This document shows positions 6,021 through 6,061 of a stretch of 6,061 bases of DNA, piece after piece. The stretch is from Prevotella sp. CAG:1092 (lineage in GTDB: Bacteria; Bacteroidota; Bacteroidia; Bacteroidales; Bacteroidaceae): contig HF993985.1 in NCBI GenBank assembly GCA_000436915.1, positions 6,504 to 12,564 on the forward strand, in the 5' to 3' direction. Position 1 is the first letter of the stretch. Every line of letters starts with the position of its first letter. Below the pieces are notes generated by a model that saw nothing but the letters and a program-made list of their open reading frames with translations, did not search any database and was not told the origin of the DNA. The position numbers were made by a program, and so were the translations under genes.

Positions 6021-6061
6021 AAAGGAAATCACTTACCGGCTCGTCGAAACTACGAGTAACG
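5986..6061 (-). CDS. ilvH: C-terminal end of probable acetolactate synthase small subunit
   Basis: A second minus-strand frame is open from the window edge and stops with TAA at 5988-5986, giving 24 residues that begin VTRSFDEPVSDFL. It overlaps the thioesterase by about 35 bp in another frame. The start resembles the TG..AVTR region near the end of acetolactate synthase regulatory subunits, and the gene order ilvD-ilvB-ilvH-thioesterase-ilvC is known in Bacteroides. The regulatory subunit would confer feedback control by valine on the catalytic subunit. The identification rests on context and a short tail only. Confidence 0.5.
   Translation of the reverse strand, partial: VTRSFDEPVSDFLYENAHDKDIAE

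Noticed and set aside
5364..6059. 231-codon plus-strand ORF opposite the thioesterase
   Set aside because: It is antisense to a clearly recognisable thioesterase, its translation resembles no family, and it has the His/Cys-rich composition typical of shadow frames.

Overview
The window reads as chromosomal DNA of a Bacteroidales bacterium, most likely Prevotella or a close relative. The evidence is: Bacteroidetes-type promoter elements (TTTG about 20 nt before TAnnTTTG) upstream of genes, few Shine-Dalgarno sequences, an ilvC protein of the Bacteroides/Prevotella class I type, and an acyl-ACP thioesterase placed between an apparent ilvH end and ilvC, an order known from this group. The genus is an inference from protein resemblance, not from a search.

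Layout from left to right. Positions 2-1747 (+) are the C-terminal part of a RecQ-family DNA helicase whose N-terminus, with the Walker A motif, lies outside the window. A 15-bp hairpin built partly from its last codons ends it. Positions 1773-3536 (-) are a convergent gene for a membrane-anchored GH25 muramidase with MORN-like repeats before the catalytic domain. Positions 3537-4002 hold no convincing protein gene but are dense in signals: two divergent TATCTTTG boxes forming an 11-bp inverted repeat, a possible short rightward transcript with a 15-codon ORF, four related palindromic units at roughly 22-bp spacing, and the ilvC terminator.

Positions 4003-6061 (-) are the 3' part of a branched-chain amino acid operon: the last 24 codons of a gene that is probably ilvH (acetolactate synthase small subunit), a FatA/FatB-like acyl-ACP thioesterase overlapping it, and ilvC (ketol-acid reductoisomerase). 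ilvC has its own very good promoter just after the thioesterase stop and a leader of about 140 nt that contains an 18-codon ORF followed by a small GC hairpin.

The coding genes are ordinary housekeeping or cell-wall genes. No defence system, phage, insertion sequence, CRISPR array, tRNA or rRNA was seen. The parts most worth a second look are non-coding: the palindrome array at 3755-3839 with its possible small transcript, and the ilvC leader.
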